A stretch of DNA of 64,000 bases, taken from assembly GCF_014529535.1 (NCBI RefSeq), contig NW_023503496.1:1302001-1366000 (forward strand), in the 5' to 3' direction. A program made the translations under genes and the position numbers. Every line of letters starts with the position of its first letter. Within the stretch, counting starts at the first letter, position 1. A model generated the notes under the pieces. That model ran no database searches. It saw only the letters and a list, made by a program, of their open reading frames with translations, and had not been told where the DNA came from. This DNA comes from Bradysia coprophila (Eukaryota; Arthropoda; Insecta; Diptera; Sciaridae). Below, in pieces: positions 10,616-24,523 of this stretch.

Positions 10616-12539
10616 GGCGGCATAAACACCTATTTCTCATCAGGCCGTGGAGGTAGTGGTACTAATAAATGCTCAAAGTGAACTATATAAATTTGCACAC
10701 GAACAATTCTAGCGAATCATAATTGAAATGTAATTTCAATTCATCACCAACTTTGCCGAGCACCAAGCAAGCAAGCTAAACAGATTGTTTTTCACATTAG
10801 CGTCTGACATCTAGAGAAAAATCGAGGCAATGTCTTAAGTTGCTGAAGCTTCGTTTTCCTCTCATTCCTAGATCCTATTCCTTTGTACGGTAAAATGGAA
10901 ACATTCGGCGTAGTTCTTCTAATTTTACAATAATCCCCCAACGACACAAACGTCTGTCTCCTTCTAAGTTGTCTGAAGTGATTCTCACCTCCAGAATAAC
11001 GGTCTTAGTGTTTTGTGTTGAATAATCTTCACTTAGGTGAATCAGCTACCAAACTGAGTATGGCCTGAGAGTCATCCATTTCTTCGAAGAAAAACAAAAA
11101 CCGAAATACGATTCACAGATTCGAATTTGAAATTGGATCGACCGCATGCTCGTTCCAACTGCAATTATATATTTTTAGCAATTCATCAATATTGATGCAA
11201 ATTAAAAACGAAAATTCGATCAAATTCCAAATTTTCAAACATAAATTTAACTTCACGACCTAATTTCGATAATGGCTGGGTGCTACATTATTCAGTGTGT
11301 TCAGCATATAAGTTTGAGAGACATTCACTCCGGTTGTTATACCGATCCGATATTATACACAAAACATTTTGTCGAATAAATAAAATGCTTTTTTTCCGAG
11401 GCATTTCATGCGGTTGATTATATGGCTGGGTTAATGACTTTTAATATTTTAAATCGGCTCTGTAATAGACGGATATGAATGTCGGATTGATAATGATTTT
11501 TTCATTGGCTTAAAAGTAGAAATTAACGAAGAAAGTCTGTCTGTATTGCAGTACATGTCTACCGAACGTACAACATTCGAAAATTATATCCGAATATCGG
11601 ACTCAATCAATGTGATGTAAAAATCGATTTTTTATCAAAATTACGAAAAGAATGGGGAAAAATTGACCGATAATATGGGCGCATTATGTATCGCGGCCTG
11701 CAGATATACCTAGATTATGTGGATATACACATTACACCGTTTTTATGAGTTTATAATTACATGGCTTTCGGGCAGTGTGTTGTATGTTGATTTAATTCTA
11801 ATTTGACTTAAATTGATTGATTGCAAAACGAAAGCCGGTTCTCTAAATAGCTTTTTTTTGGTTAATTTTTGAATTGTAATTTGTGCACGTTCGGATTAAC
11901 AAATTCAACATTATACTTGAACGCTGTTAACGCTCATTTGAAGTGACGGATTGGTTCAAGGTTTCCGACTTTATATTTCTTTTTCCACTTGCTTTTCACA
12001 GTAACCAGCCCATTAAACGTGTACGATAAATCATAATGAACATGTGGCCCATCTGGAGAAATTTGGAAGGTATCAGCTTACAAATTACCTGACGACGTGG
12101 AAAGTTAATTTTCAGAAATTTCTACGACATGCTGCAGCGGACATTAAAAAAACATTTTGTTTTAGAAGAAGTTATTATTTGATGAGTTCGGATGAAGTGA
12201 AATTAGTCGAAAACAACGCCCAAAAAAATCTTCCCGCTAGATTATACGTGTCCCTCTACCCTCTGGTTATACTACGGTTAATTTTCTTCACATCAGTCAT
12301 CAAAAACGTTAATTTGTTACACAATTTTTCAAAACATTTAATAATTCAGTGGAGAAAATTTCTGATTTCTCCTGTCAAAACTAAAAGGGTCGAAAATGGA
12401 GATTTTCTACCCCGAACTGTCATCAAACAAAGCGTCAACAAATAGTTAATGTTTCAACGAGGGAAACAAGTTGGAAATTGAATTTTAATTGTGTTGTCGC
12501 CAGAGCTCAGCACAAGTCAAGTCATCCGAAAAAATGCAA

Positions 12540-12650
12540 TTTCCAAATTTATTTTCGAGATAAACCCATCGTTTTTCACAACAATTGCTTCCGAAGTTTC
12601 ACCCGAGGGGAGAAAATAACTATTTTCTCGTCTGCATTGTGAAAAGACCA
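12540..12650 (+). repeat. Dispersed repeat, CCGAAGTTTCA family, copy 2
   Basis: Contains CTTCCGAAGTTTCACCCGAG, GGGGAGAAAATAACTATTTT and CTCGTCTGCATTGTGAAAAG, matching the other two copies in order. Confidence 0.6.
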
Positions 12651-14094
12651 TTTTTCTCATGACCTTTTGAGTGTTGAAAGAAGATATGAGATCTCATAAA
12701 TCTATGATAAAAACAACGAAGTACTAGATTTTCTAGCAAACTTATTGTTTCAAACTAAATACTTATCACAAGTGAAGTAATAGATCTAATGACTTTGTTG
12801 CGATATGCTTGACATTACTAAAAAGGCTATGCAAACTACTAATTTAGTACAAATACAAACAAACAATGCTCCCAATCAAAAACAGAACTATTTAAACGTG
12901 AACTTCCTACCTCTATCTGATGACAGCAATTTTACTGTCTGATTTTTTGATTGATTTGACCGAAGTATTTTCAAGATATTGATGCGAAATCTTCTACTTC
13001 ATTTCGCTGAACATGTCCTTTGCTATGGCTGCATTAGCCTTAGCTTGTCATTTATTTTTGAAGACTTATCGATAACCGATGACAGCCGTCCGTAACAGGT
13101 TAAATGAATTAAATATAAAATGCAAACAAACAAAAAACTTCGTTCTTTAACCACCTTCAATGGTGATGAGTTTTCGCATCCACTATATACCACCGCTCAT
13201 TTGTTTGTAAATATTTCACGATGGAATTAGGTGCGGTTCTCACATTTACTCATTATCGTTATTATTATAGTGACTGGATGAAATGCGGGTTCAACACTGC
13301 CGCGACTTTTTTTTTAATTCTTTTTTTTGCTTCTTTTCCATTTCAACAAAAAAAACATTTTCGCTTGTAATTTTAAAAGTTTTACTTTCAAAGCAGTCAG
13401 TGTATATGGTTCTCACGCATCTGTTGGTTTTAATATTAAATTTTTGTGTGTATGGCTTCTTCGTTCCAAGGTTTGTTATACGATATGTGTGTTATATCCA
13501 CATGTTGGACTAACGACCTGTGTACCATAATTATTGTGATTCTGATTATGTCACAGTCAGAACACGGCAATGAATTGTTTGTAGGCGTTTTTTTTTCACT
13601 TCTTTTTTCATTTCTTCGTTTTAATTTTATTTGTACAAACAATGAATTTCCTATGTTAATGGTGTGATATGTTGACGGGGATTTAGGTGGTGTAAATCGA
13701 CGCGCAAAGCACCTTGGTAAAAAAGTACGAAAATCGCAAGGGGTTGGACTGGACAGGAATATTTTTCGTTTAGAGACCTCACTAACAGTCTGAACCACGC
13801 CTCGAAGTATGCAAATACTCTCTGATGAAGTTAGGTGCGTAATTGTTATCTCGCCTAAATGTAGGCAAGACATTTTGCACACAAATTCATCTTATTTGGG
13901 TTAAATACGTCATACGAGTCATTCAGTGTGCCACCATACACACTGCAACCATTCAAATTATGAAGCTTAAGCTTAGGTGGTAACGTCCTTAAGCTCACTT
14001 AAGCTTCAGTAAGATAAAATCAAACTTCTCAATCCCCATTGTCGTTTGATAGTTTCAAAAATAACAAAGTATTGGGCTTACCACTGGTGAGTCA

Positions 14095-14208
14095 CCAGTC
14101 CCTGGACATGTACCAGTAGACGGACACCTATTGTTCTTTCAATTGTACAGTTTTATAAGAAAGCAAGAACAATAGATTTCCGACAACTGGTACATGCACA
14201 GAGACTGG
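14095..14208. mobile_element. MITE-like foldback, CCAGTC..GGACATGTA family, copy 2
   Basis: Left arm CCAGTCCCTGGACATGTACC continues through CCTATTGTTCTTTC. The right arm is its complement with scattered mismatches, about 46 bases per arm. It has the same terminal motif as 2058-2209. Confidence 0.7.
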
Positions 14209-15142
14209 TCGGATATATTTAACAAGAAAAGTCCATCTAATGACCTCACGAGCAATCTATTCAGTTGATTGGGCCAAAAAATTATTTTCTATATCGAAAT
14301 GAGCGTCAATGTTACTGTGTCTAATGCGATTTTAAAGGTTAAAACGCAACATTTACCATCCATTAAAGGTATGGTAATACAATTAAGGAAACATATTGAA
14401 AGAAAGTTATTAAAAATGTAGCGAACTGGAACGCTATACAGTTCTCGTGACATTTTCGAACAATGTTTGACTGTTACGGACGTGTAACGTGATTAATTTC
14501 TTAGGATTTCAGTGGAGGTTTTCAGATTTTTGTGGCTTTGAAAGAACGAATTTTATTTTGTAAATTCGTTGTGTTGTCGAGAAACTAGAATTGCAAGTGG
14601 AACGGTCACGAAGTATGGATACCACGGACATTCATCATCAAGAAAATGTTTCAAAAATTTATTTACTAAAATTCATTCGATTTTGAGGTGAATGTCTGAT
14701 GGCCTGACATGCACATAGTTATAACATTTCTCGTTTTTGTATAACGGATGACGTAGTATAATCAATTGTAACAACTAAATCTGGTGACCTAATTTGAGAC
14801 TTTTTACTCTAACAAAAAAAAAATGAATTTTTGGACTTAAAAAGTGGAGATTTCGAGTCGTACTCGTATTACCGAAAGTTTCAGGACCAAGTGCTGCAGA
14901 CAATTGATTTTCACGCAATTTTCACCTTAATAATCTAAATGCCCCGCTCGCTCCTAAGCTGCAATATCTCCATAGTGCACTTGTAGATCGAAGTAAGTAA
15001 CTTGTAAGGCAGTCCAGAGATTTGAGAAAAGTCTCTCAGTTTCCAAGTTTTTCCATTGAAACAATCACTGGCACTCATTGAAATCGTTGATTATCCGTCT
15101 ATAGCGGTAGCAATTAGCAATAATCAACCGATAGTCAACAAC
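14209..15142. other. Intergenic sequence, nothing recognised
   Basis: AT-rich DNA without supported genes, arrays or clear inverted repeats. Confidence 0.4.
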
Positions 15143-15330
15143 AACTATTTGAACGCAGAACTAAAGCCAGAAAGATGACGTGTCACATTCATGAATCATA
15201 GGAAAAATGAAATTTCATTCGTTAAGTCATCCGTTTGGGAGAGTCTGACTATTCAAAACGAAATTTCATTTTTCTTATAATTCGTTAATTGGACACGTCC
15301 CCTTACTGCATTTAACTATTCATTTATGAT
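15143..15330. mobile_element. MITE, ACGTGTCA..CGAATTATAAG family, copy 2
   Basis: The left side has GACGTGTCACATTCATGAAT and GGAAAAATGAAATTTC; the right side has ATTTTTCTTATAATTCGTTA and GGACACGTCCCC. The outer part TGCATTTAACTATTCAT also matches the right end of copy 3. Confidence 0.7.
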
Positions 15331-17195
15331 TAATGGTATACTTAGAAACAACAACGTCTCAATCATCATAAGCAGACCCGTGACCCACTGCGACCTGTGA
15401 ACCACAGCTTCTACACCTACGCGCTAATATTAAACATCGATCGTTTACCGATCAGTGGAATTTAATTGCTCCAACGAATAAAAGAATTGAAAATTATAAA
15501 ATCGTCTTCATTGAGTTGCTGAACAACACAAGTTCATCGAACAGTTGCATTTCTTCGTTACCATTACAGCCGAATAACGTTTGTTTCATTCGTTCTGCTT
15601 TTTTCCGTGCATTCTATTTCAACAAACAAATGCTACTCGACGCTATATGGTTAATGTTCCTATGTTGTCATTGTGATACTTCTTAAATAGCCTGAACCTG
15701 ATTCTGAATCTCTTCGCATTTCCAGTTTCAATTATTGCACAAAATGCCAGTTTACTCGTCGTTGGTATCACAATCGCCAGTCGACGAATTTCATTCCGTT
15801 TCATTGCTTGTGTTTGGATGTGAGTACGTTCTCAATGGCAAGAAAAGTCATAACTCGTTTGAACTGTTATTGTGCCATTCGCACAAACAAATGTGTTATG
15901 CACCACAGCCGGATGAGATATGCGCGATTCTACTAGTTTTTCTGCTAAAGGTTCATTGTCTATGTATCAGTTCGTCATTATGTTTGCTGCATTTTTGTTG
16001 AACTTTATAGTTTTCTGACATTGTTGTTCGTTTGTCGTTTGTGGTACGTATAGCACGTTTCGTTGTTAACGAAACTGTGTCTCAGTCTCTATTTGGAAAT
16101 GCATTAAGATTGGAATTGATGTCTTCAAGAAGTGAGATGGCTTAGAAGTCGGACAACTGGTTAATTCGAAGAACTAGTCACTAATGTCTGCTTCGATACT
16201 AATAGGGAGAAGACAGAGAGTCAGTGGGTCATGTTGATCTTAACTCATCGGTGTCGGTGTTGGTCTTAACTCAAGCTCTATATTATGCAAGAGAGAAAGT
16301 CATTGCAGGGACTGCAATGCAGGCCACCCTCTGATTATATCATCGACATTTTCTAGTTTATCGAGTCGATGATTCAGTTTCAAACGCCACCACACCTAAT
16401 TGTTCAATATGCTTACTGTTCTATGCATGGACCTATGGGCAATAAATTTTCGGCTATACACCGAGAGGCTACTCTTTCCTGATGATTTGCAGTAACAAAA
16501 AAAAAAATTCTTTGCATGCACTGCACAGCATATCGTTCTAAAGGTTACATTTTTATGACTTCCAACGCTTTGTTTGTGTAGTATGTTAAGTGTTAGCTTG
16601 GCTGATCGGACGGAAATTGAAACTGGAATCAACAACAACATTTTTAACATGAAAAATACTAAAACATATTCACAGATAATGATCCGCAGCGTAACGAGTA
16701 AAAATCGGTTTCAACTGATTCATACCACACACTGTTCGATCGATCAGCTAAGTTGTACTATGAAATGTAGTCCGAAATTCAACACGTAATTTAGTGAATG
16801 AACGGAACGTGCTAAAAGTGTGATGTGTCGCATTGATGGCGATCTTATGCTCTTAGAACATTGAGCTGTTATGCAGTTGAGTCAGCAAATAAATTTTCAA
16901 GTTCACAGAAATAAAACGAAAAAAAAAATGCCGCGACTGACATTCCGTATACATTTTATCAGTCGGTCGTTTCGTTTATTTCCCTACCTGCAATTTATGG
17001 GTCGAGCAAACCGTCAGTGTGACAATAGCAATTACACTTAAGTGGTAACATTTCAAGGAAGGTGCCACACTCGTTTTGTTTGCAGTAAAATGACAAAGTA
17101 AATGTTTATGGCTCTGCTGCTCTGTATTCTTCTGTTTGGTTTGGTTTTGTGAAGTGCGAGCGAGAATAGTATGCGTAATGTAATCAATCAATATA
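15331..17195. other. Intergenic sequence without a supported gene
   Basis: Several unsupported short frames (for example 15735-16001 and 16574-16789) lack conserved motifs. No array was found. Confidence 0.4.
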
Positions 17196-17401
17196 AATTC
17201 GTTAAATGCAGAAATGGGACGTGTCACATTAGCAAATTATAAGAAAAATGATGTTTCGTTGATTCAGCTGGTCTTCAATTAGGCTGACGATGTTAATGCA
17301 AATGTTTTTACAGTTCAAAGGAACTAAATGCGCACGAAATTTAACATTTCTTACAATTCGCTAGCGTGACGCGTCCTCTGTATGCATTAAACGATTCATA
17401 T
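17196..17401. mobile_element. MITE, ACGTGTCA..CGAATTATAAG family, copy 3
   Basis: The best preserved family member, about 206 bp. The left end reads TTCGTTAAATGCAGAAATGG then ACGTGTCACATTAGCAAATT; the right end is the complement of ATGAATCGTTTAATGCATAC and GACGCGTCACGCTAGCGAAT. Confidence 0.75.
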
Positions 17402-19270
17402 GCGAAACACTTCCATACTTCTCTTCTTTGCAAAATGGTTCCATGGTAGCCAAAATAAAACAAGTTAGGCTCGTACTAGGTCAAAAAAGTGTCTGACCTG
17501 ACTTTCTGAAACCTGTCAGGTTAGTTTCAGGTTGAACGAATTTTCAGTTAATCTGTCAGGTTTCAAGCCAGAACTGAGCCGATCGCTATATTCAGGTTTG
17601 CAGATAAATTCGTCACGTATTTTCAGTTCAGGTTTGAGGTCATGACCGGTTCCGGGTCTTAAAAAATTGCGACTTTAATCCGAAGAACTTTAGCAAGTTG
17701 AGTTAATCAACAAAGTTAAGACTTCTGCTCTACAAAACACGAACTCTTCAAGAAAAAACTTTCCAATCAAAATGACCTTGCAAGACTTTTCTTCCCGAAA
17801 ACCTACTTCTAAGCTACGAAGGGTCATGTGACATCTTATGACGAGCTTTGTCTATATTTTAAAGTGCCAATTCAGACACACAAAATGCTACAGTGAAGCC
17901 ACATTGCTACCAGCTAAATCAGGGAGCATGTGGCATCGTTAAAGACTCGTTTGTCTATTTACTAGAAACGGTTTTTCTCCGCCAACATTTTCTCCAGCAA
18001 TAAACGTTTCATTGGACTTTATCACCTCAATTTTAATGAATTGAAATTGATGATAATGGTCATGTTGACATGATCTTACTGGTGTCGTTTGCACGTTAAA
18101 AACGACAATAAAAATAATTTTTCAATTTAGTTGCCACATTTGCTAAATTTCCAGCATTTTATCGTTTAGAAATTTCATTACTTCCATAGACCGGTTTTTC
18201 TCTCGCACTAAAACGGTTTCTTACATCCACCTCAACTTAATTATGAGCATGGCCGTACCGTATGCTTCTCGGTGTAAAGTGCAAAAAAAAACCAAACGAA
18301 ACAACAAAAATGATTGCGCTGCCCATCGCATATCTTTATCGTTTATCGATTTATGTTGCGAATGGATGATGGATAATAATTGCCGTTCGGAACAAACAAA
18401 ACTTAATGAATTTCCCATTTTGGTGGGTATTCAAATGAAAACAATTTGAAGAGTTTTTTTCGCCTCTCTTTCGTGCTGTAATTGAAAATTAATTTCACTA
18501 AATGAACGTAAATCATTTGAATTGAGTACACCTACAGTCGGTGCTGCCGTTTCTTTTATTATTTCTTCCTTCTTCTTTGCAATTATCGCGCAAACAGGAA
18601 AAAATAACTTTATGCTTTGCAGACTGTAGTGTGACCCGTACGTTCACTACTACGTTCACATGAGGTTTCGGTGGATTTTGAAAGTAACTTTCTCTATGGT
18701 GCACATAGAGCAGTGTTAAATATGAATATGTCCAAGGCATTCAACTTGCGTTAGGTTAAGTTCACCAAACCTTTCTACATTAAGATCTGTCAACAAACTG
18801 TGAAAAACAGAAAACAAAACCCACTCGAAACTGGTGGAGATCCACTTGTCAAACGGGCAATACATGAACAAATTCCATAATCTATTCATAAAAAGCGTTT
18901 ACTCGAGACTCTCGAATCGAGGGTGTAGATCTGTTCAACGGTTATTTCAGCTGTCAAAATGTCATAGAAACATAACCAAAAAATTATTGTTGAGAGCGTT
19001 GAGGTTATGGCTCTATGGATGCTCTCGTTTCATCGTACTGTAAGATGAAACAGACCCGAAGGGATGAATAAAAAAGAAATGTGCTGAACGTACATACGGT
19101 CATCGGATGCAGTTAAAGGAGAAACGATTGAATCCTTTATAGATGATGCCGACGAGTATACGGTATACCGAGTTCTCTGCTCTCGTAGCATGTTTTCATT
19201 GAAAACCTTGTTCTTCCATTAGCCCCATCGAAACAGGTATAAAACGTTTCCCGAAAATACTTTCACCAAA
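17402..19270. other. Intergenic sequence without a supported gene
   Basis: Contains a cluster of TCAGGTTT and CTGTCAGGTT words at 17490-17640. No coding signature in either strand. Confidence 0.4.
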
Positions 19271-20520
19271 CACTTGTCTTGTCATTTACACAACAAGGGA
19301 CAAAATGATGAAAAATAGGATTTTCGTTTGTATTTTGTTGATCTGAGACTTTCATCATCACGAGTTTTGTTATGGACTTTACATGCATGGATAACCGAGG
19401 GGTGAACCACTCTGAAATTATCACCAAATAATCCAAATAACACTAATTTCGACACCTGCAGCAAGTGCAACTCATTACATAACTAGGGATGAAAAGTCTC
19501 GTCTTTAGAATACATTCACAATAGTATGTTACGTCACTGTTTGTAAATATTTGTTTAGGCAAATGTGAGGTTTGCGGAACGAGCCGAAGGCGAGTGAAGT
19601 AATCACACGTGCGTAAACAAGCATTTACAAGCAGTGACGTAACACATTTTACATGTTTGTGGACGGTAAGTGCATTTTCCCTGTCACAAGCAGTGATGTA
19701 AAGTGCACTTTACCGTGCATAAGCATGTAAAACTCTTTTACACGACAAGGGATAAAAGGTTGAAACGTCAAGTTTTCGTGTGAATTTTCCTTGAAGGAGG
19801 TTCAGCCGAGTTCTGTAACAAGATTCTTGTTTTCCCTTGGTGTGTAATAAGCCACTTTAGACCCTAGGAAACTCAAAAGCATGTAAGTTATTTCAGCAAC
19901 AGCGATGCGAAAAGTGGACTTTTTTCGGTAGACGTTCGTTGTTTGTTGACTAGAAGTTGTATGGCTTTCGTTGTTTTCCTTTTTCTATATTTTGCTTTTG
20001 GTCTCTAGTGACGAAACCGATTTTCAAATACACGTTTTGTCAAACCTTTTCAACCATTAACCGTAAATAAAAACCCTGTCTCGCTTCGCTCGTTTGACAA
20101 AGACAACCCAATTTCTCAATTCTTGTATAAATTACTAAATCATAACAAGGGATAAAAAGTCCAGTTTTCGTGTGAATTTCGTTGATCCGAGACGAAGCCG
20201 AGGTCAATAAACACACAAAAACTAGACTTTCCAAATTTTTATCAATTGTTATGCAAAGTAGGACGGTGATGGGTTGACATTACATTTCAACTATGATTCG
20301 CTAGACTTTTTCGTGAGCAAATCGGTATATTGTTCCGATTGTATCGAGTACCACTGTCGCCATAGCCTGATGGTAAATGGTATTTTTGAACTGCATATTA
20401 ATGCAAAACGTCGAAAGACGTATTTAATTTTCGAAGCAGTGGTCGAATGTCTTATCACCAATTTTCTGGTTTTCCCTAGGTGTGTAATAAGCCACTTTCG
20501 ACCCTAGGGAAAACAACATA
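19271..20520. repeat. Cluster of foldbacks and 'AACAAGGGATAAAA' repeats
   Basis: The words ACAACAAGGGACAAAA (19290), ACGACAAGGGATAAAAGG (19743) and ATAACAAGGGATAAAAAGTC (20143) each start a block with TTTTCGTGTGAATTT or a similar phrase. A second motif, GTGTAATAAGCCACTTT next to GACCCTAGG, occurs at about 19842 and 20482, and again in altered form near 25086. At 20469-20513 the motif forms a hairpin (GTTTTCCCTAGG with CCTAGGGAAAAC). The TCGCTTCGCTCG motif occurs at 20081-20092. These are fragments of one repeat family in several orientations. Confidence 0.55.
19527..19644. mobile_element. MITE-like foldback, 118 bp
   Basis: Left arm TGTTACGTCACTGTTTGTAA continues to AATGTGA; the right arm is its complement (TTACAAGCAGTGACGTAACA). 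The loop contains ACGAGCCGAAGGCGAG, a variant of the GAGCGAAGCGAGG motif seen in other palindromes in the window. A second weak hairpin follows at 19649-19735. Confidence 0.6.
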
Positions 20521-21907
20521 TAGAAGACTATTGCATATTAAGGCGGTCGAAAGTTCATTAAATTCGATGAAAAGAACGATTTTCGACCCGCAAGCCATTA
20601 GAGACATGCCATTAGATTTATAGCAGACTCAGCTGATTCCTAAGCCCCGTATGCCCCGTATACTTCACACAAACAAATGATTGGCAAAATGAAAAATTTA
20701 CACAAAACAAAAAAAAAATTCAAATTCAAATGCCATTTGCCTTTTGTATGTAAATGATGGTTGGATTATAATAAATGAAATTATCGTCATCAATCTTCAA
20801 TTAAATTTTTGTTACAAAGAGTCAAGGTTACAAGTTTGTGTGTGAAGCACTATAATGCCAGCACTGTATGTGTTTCGTACATAAATAATAATTTCTGCGC
20901 GTGGTAAATGGACAAAAATGTTTCTCTATACCTGGCGAACGGAGAATGCAGGTGCAATAATTTTTGTTTAAAAGACAGAAAAAAAAACAAAATTTTATTT
21001 ATAGAATCCAGTGGGCAAATTAACATGTTAAATACGAAAAATGTAGGAACTTTCGATAACATGAAATGATTACAGACCAATCGAACACAACGGAAAAATT
21101 GATTTTGAAAGTTAGTTTTTGATTGAATAATTAACGAAACCATTCTTCCGACAGCTAATACAAGCCGCCTTGTTTGTTTATTTAGCAGATTAGGATTATT
21201 CTACAGAAACGTGTTTTCATTTTGCTTATGGATTGGGTTTTTACATTAGCAACGGTGCGGTGTAATAACGTCGGTACAAGAATTTTGAAATTATCTATTT
21301 ACCCATTCAATTTGAACCGAAATGTTTCAGTATTGTGAGCCGGTCGGAAGAAAGTTTAGGATGGTTGGAATGCATTAATGGACATTTCTGGAAAAGATCA
21401 GTGGGTGAATGTTAAATAAAGTATCTCGAGTCTTGACGAAGCACAAGTATTGAAACTTTCGTTAAATTCATCGAAACTATCGTCAAGATCATAGATACTT
21501 CATCGCTAATGATTAGACTGAGTTGTAACTACTCTCGTCGTCCAGGAAATATTAATTGGAGTGATTGGGTTTTATGAAAGGATTACACGCGAGCAAAAAT
21601 ATAAACACAAGTGCTGATACTGAGTTGAATTCCGGTTGCATTTAAAGTACAGTGTGCCCAAAAAGTTTGTATGTTTATGCATGCGTTCAAACGTTTTGGT
21701 CACACTGTATATTGAAGATTGTAGAGACCCTCAAGTGAATGTGCGACAGAACCCAAATTCAAAACCTGATGCTTGAGCCTTTTAACCAATGACTTTATCT
21801 GTTTTGCAATGAATACAGTGTACACTGTACGTACGTCAGTGAAATTTAGGCAAGAATTTGCTGCAGCTGTTTGAAACAATCTGTTTTTTGAACTAGTCCA
21901 TTCAAGC
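20521..21907. other. Intergenic sequence, nothing recognised
   Basis: AT-rich DNA; frames at 20850-21143 and similar have no conserved features. Confidence 0.4.
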
Positions 21908-22069
21908 CAATGAAAGTGTAAAACAGGTATGGTCTATTGTCCGCCCGGAGGACGTAAAAATTTGATTTTCGTACTTAAACGCACTCATTTTCATATTATT
22001 TTGACATAAAATGTGAGTGCGTTTAAGGCGAATTCGGCGATCGATCATACCTGTTCTCTACTTTCATTG
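21908..22069. mobile_element. Foldback MITE, 162 bp
   Basis: Outer arms CAATGAAAGTGTAAAACAGG and the complement of CCTGTTCTCTACTTTCATTG, with inner arms ACTTAAACGCACTCA and TGAGTGCGTTTAAG. The whole unit can fold into an interrupted hairpin. Confidence 0.65.
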
Positions 22070-24050
22070 ATTCAAGCTGGTGAGTGTTGGTGTAACTATT
22101 CACCCGTATAAACAAGTATAAACACTGATACTAAGCAGTCATTGTTTGCATGAGCTGCTAAAACAAATTCATGCCTAAACTTCCCTGACGTCCATTGTAC
22201 GGTAAAATGTCAACCAAACATGGGTACCGTAACCTGTCAACCAAACATAGGTACCGTAACCTGTTCAGTGTTTATATAGACTATTATGACGGGGAAATGT
22301 TTGGAAGAAAGCAATTGAATGGTGGGAGTTATTAAAAGAGAGATGACCAACCTCTATGAAGTATGTCATTCCTTTTTGCATGTACAAGTCTAGTGAATCA
22401 TAAATGAAATGAAAATAAGAAATTATTTTGTGTAAGTGTTTTGACAGCTGCCGCAATTCCTTGCTCCAATCAATTTCCCCTTCAAAACATTTCCCCCGTC
22501 ATAACAGTCCATAATATAGCCTCACGATGGACTTTCTTGTTCTTGTGTGGATAGTTCTGCTTTCTCCCTGCGTATGGAGAAATCTATGGGAGGAAAATGG
22601 GAAGTACGAAGGGTTTTGTAGATCCGAAAAATAGAAGATTATGATGGCTTTCAGTTGTCAAAGACATTCGATTTCTCACTACAAAGCAGGAATGTAGATT
22701 ACGACATTGTTTAGAACTTTCTGTTTTGCCAAAAGATGCGAAAGATGCAAACAAACAAGGTAAAATGCAAAGCTCCAAATGTGAGTCCCTTTACTCGACC
22801 CGCGGGAAATGAGTTTTAACGTTCATGTCACGTTTAACGTTCATGTCACGTTTAACTTGCATGTCAATGAAGTAATAACTCGTTTTCCGGGGGTACAGTG
22901 AGTATAATTCTATTCTGAACTCTGGCCGTACTACGTCACAATTTCAACTCTCCGCGCTCTTTCAAGTCGTACAACCATTATAAGTAACAAGCGAATTGAG
23001 ATGTTATTGAACTAATCAAATTGCCAATCTAATAATTGGTTATCCAATTTGTTATTCAAAGAAAACTGCATGAAATCAAAACAGAACAACAGCGAAAAAC
23101 AACAAAAAAAAACGATAGCAAAGTTACCGAACCATTAACTGGTTATTATAAAATTCTACAATTAACCACCTTTTAGTACAGCGTTTACATGCATCAAGCT
23201 ATACAGCATAAAATGGACAGAAAACGAAACATTTTCATTGTTTTGTATCGTTTCAATTCACAAGTAAAAGTAAAACTGAGTTGCGTGAATTTTATCATAA
23301 CAAAACTTTGACTTGGCTACAGATTTTTGTTTCAGTTTTTTTTTTTCTACTTCGATTATGGTTACGGTAGTTGAATGTGAAAACTCTAGGCGTATTTCGT
23401 TGAATACAGTCAGAGATGCTGAGTTAAGGCACTAAATGCCATGCAGACTGCAGACAATCATTTTTACATTTCTTATATGATCTGCATGTTGTGTAAACGA
23501 GAGACAGACGAGGTAAATCGTAAATTATAACCGGAGTATACGTCCTCGAATAAGTACCATTATGTACGCTGACTTGACAAAAATGAATTCATGTGAATTT
23601 ATGCACCTAAAATGTCGGCGACCGTTTTTTGTGCACATTTTCTAATTAAATTCAAATTTTATTTATTTTATTAAAAGCGAGCGGAGTGTGCACATTTTGC
23701 ATTCAAATTTCGAATGGTCTCTTTTGCATACAATCGTGTTTCGATCGCAAAACGATTGTGTTTGCACAAACCGTTCTGTTCGGAATATTGGTTTCGTTGA
23801 GCGAGTTTTCAATTTTGGGTTTCACTTTCTAAAACAGGAAAGAGCGTACACAGAGTGAATAGCCATGGGAATGCATTTATGTTGGGACAAAGATAAGAAT
23901 TACATTTTGTTGTCGCTCTATGATAACCATTCGATAATTGTTGGACTGAATGTGTCGGGCTGATTTTTGAGAATTTTTTTCTCAGAAATGTTTCGGAATT
24001 TTTGGGAGAAATTAAAAAAAAACCTGGCCTAGAGGCAGAGTCAGAAAGTT
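22070..24050. other. Intergenic sequence with two short tandem repeats
   Basis: A 29-bp unit with CAACCAAACATGGGTACCG repeats twice near 22207-22262. An 18-bp unit GTTCATGTCACGTTTAAC repeats nearly three times near 22820-22867. No gene was recognised. Confidence 0.45.
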
Positions 24051-24231
24051 CACTGACAAAAAAGTTTCGAAAAACTCAGCTATTGCAGGTAACTTTGTCT
24101 CCAGGTAATCTACAATAGCTGCCACAGCTGTAGCGCCCCATACAAAAAATACATCTGCGGCAGATAATGTAGATTACCTGGAGACAAAGTTACCTGCTAC
24201 AGGTGAGTTTTTCGAAACGTTTTTGTCAGTG
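24051..24231. mobile_element. Foldback MITE with about 60-bp inverted repeats
   Basis: Left end CACTGACAAAAAAGTTTCGA and right end the complement of CACTGACAAAAACGTTTCGA. The arms continue through GGTAACTTTGTCTCCAGGTA with few mismatches. Element length is 181 bp with no coding capacity. Confidence 0.75.
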
Positions 24232-24523
24232 TGGCTCAAATTTACTGAAGGAATAGATTCACAATTCTACTGGAGACGCTAGAACCTACATAATTTGGGA
24301 TAATGATCTGAGTTCGATGTAGAGGGAAGGACAGGCTCTGGACTGTCAAGCAATATAGGAGAAAAATCTCTAAATTTGCCGAAGAGATTCAGAATTCTTT
24401 AAAAATAAAGGGGAAGGTGGAGCTATGAGAGTCTAGATATCACAATGTGTCAAGACAGATTCCATCTACGACAGAGAAAGAAACTCGGACTTTGTCATTC
24501 TGCGGAAGAAACCTTGACCAAAG

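Larger units (their letters stand above)
10155..14094. other. Gene-poor region with diverged dispersed repeats
   Basis: No gene with recognisable domains. Two copies of a dispersed repeat lie at 10495-10615 and 12540-12650. A single CTATCACTGTGATAG palindrome (10463-10477) resembles the unit of the 35.3-kb minisatellite. Frames of 133 and 148 codons at 12044 and 13436 show no family signature or splice context. Confidence 0.4.

Noticed and set aside
12044..12445. 133-codon open frame on the plus strand
   Set aside because: No recognisable domain, no signal peptide or splice context, and base composition like the surrounding DNA.
13436..13882. 148-codon open frame on the minus strand
   Set aside because: Overlaps several other frames, no family signature, and poor start context.
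15735..16001. 88-codon cysteine-containing frame
   Set aside because: No signal peptide, domain or conserved pattern.
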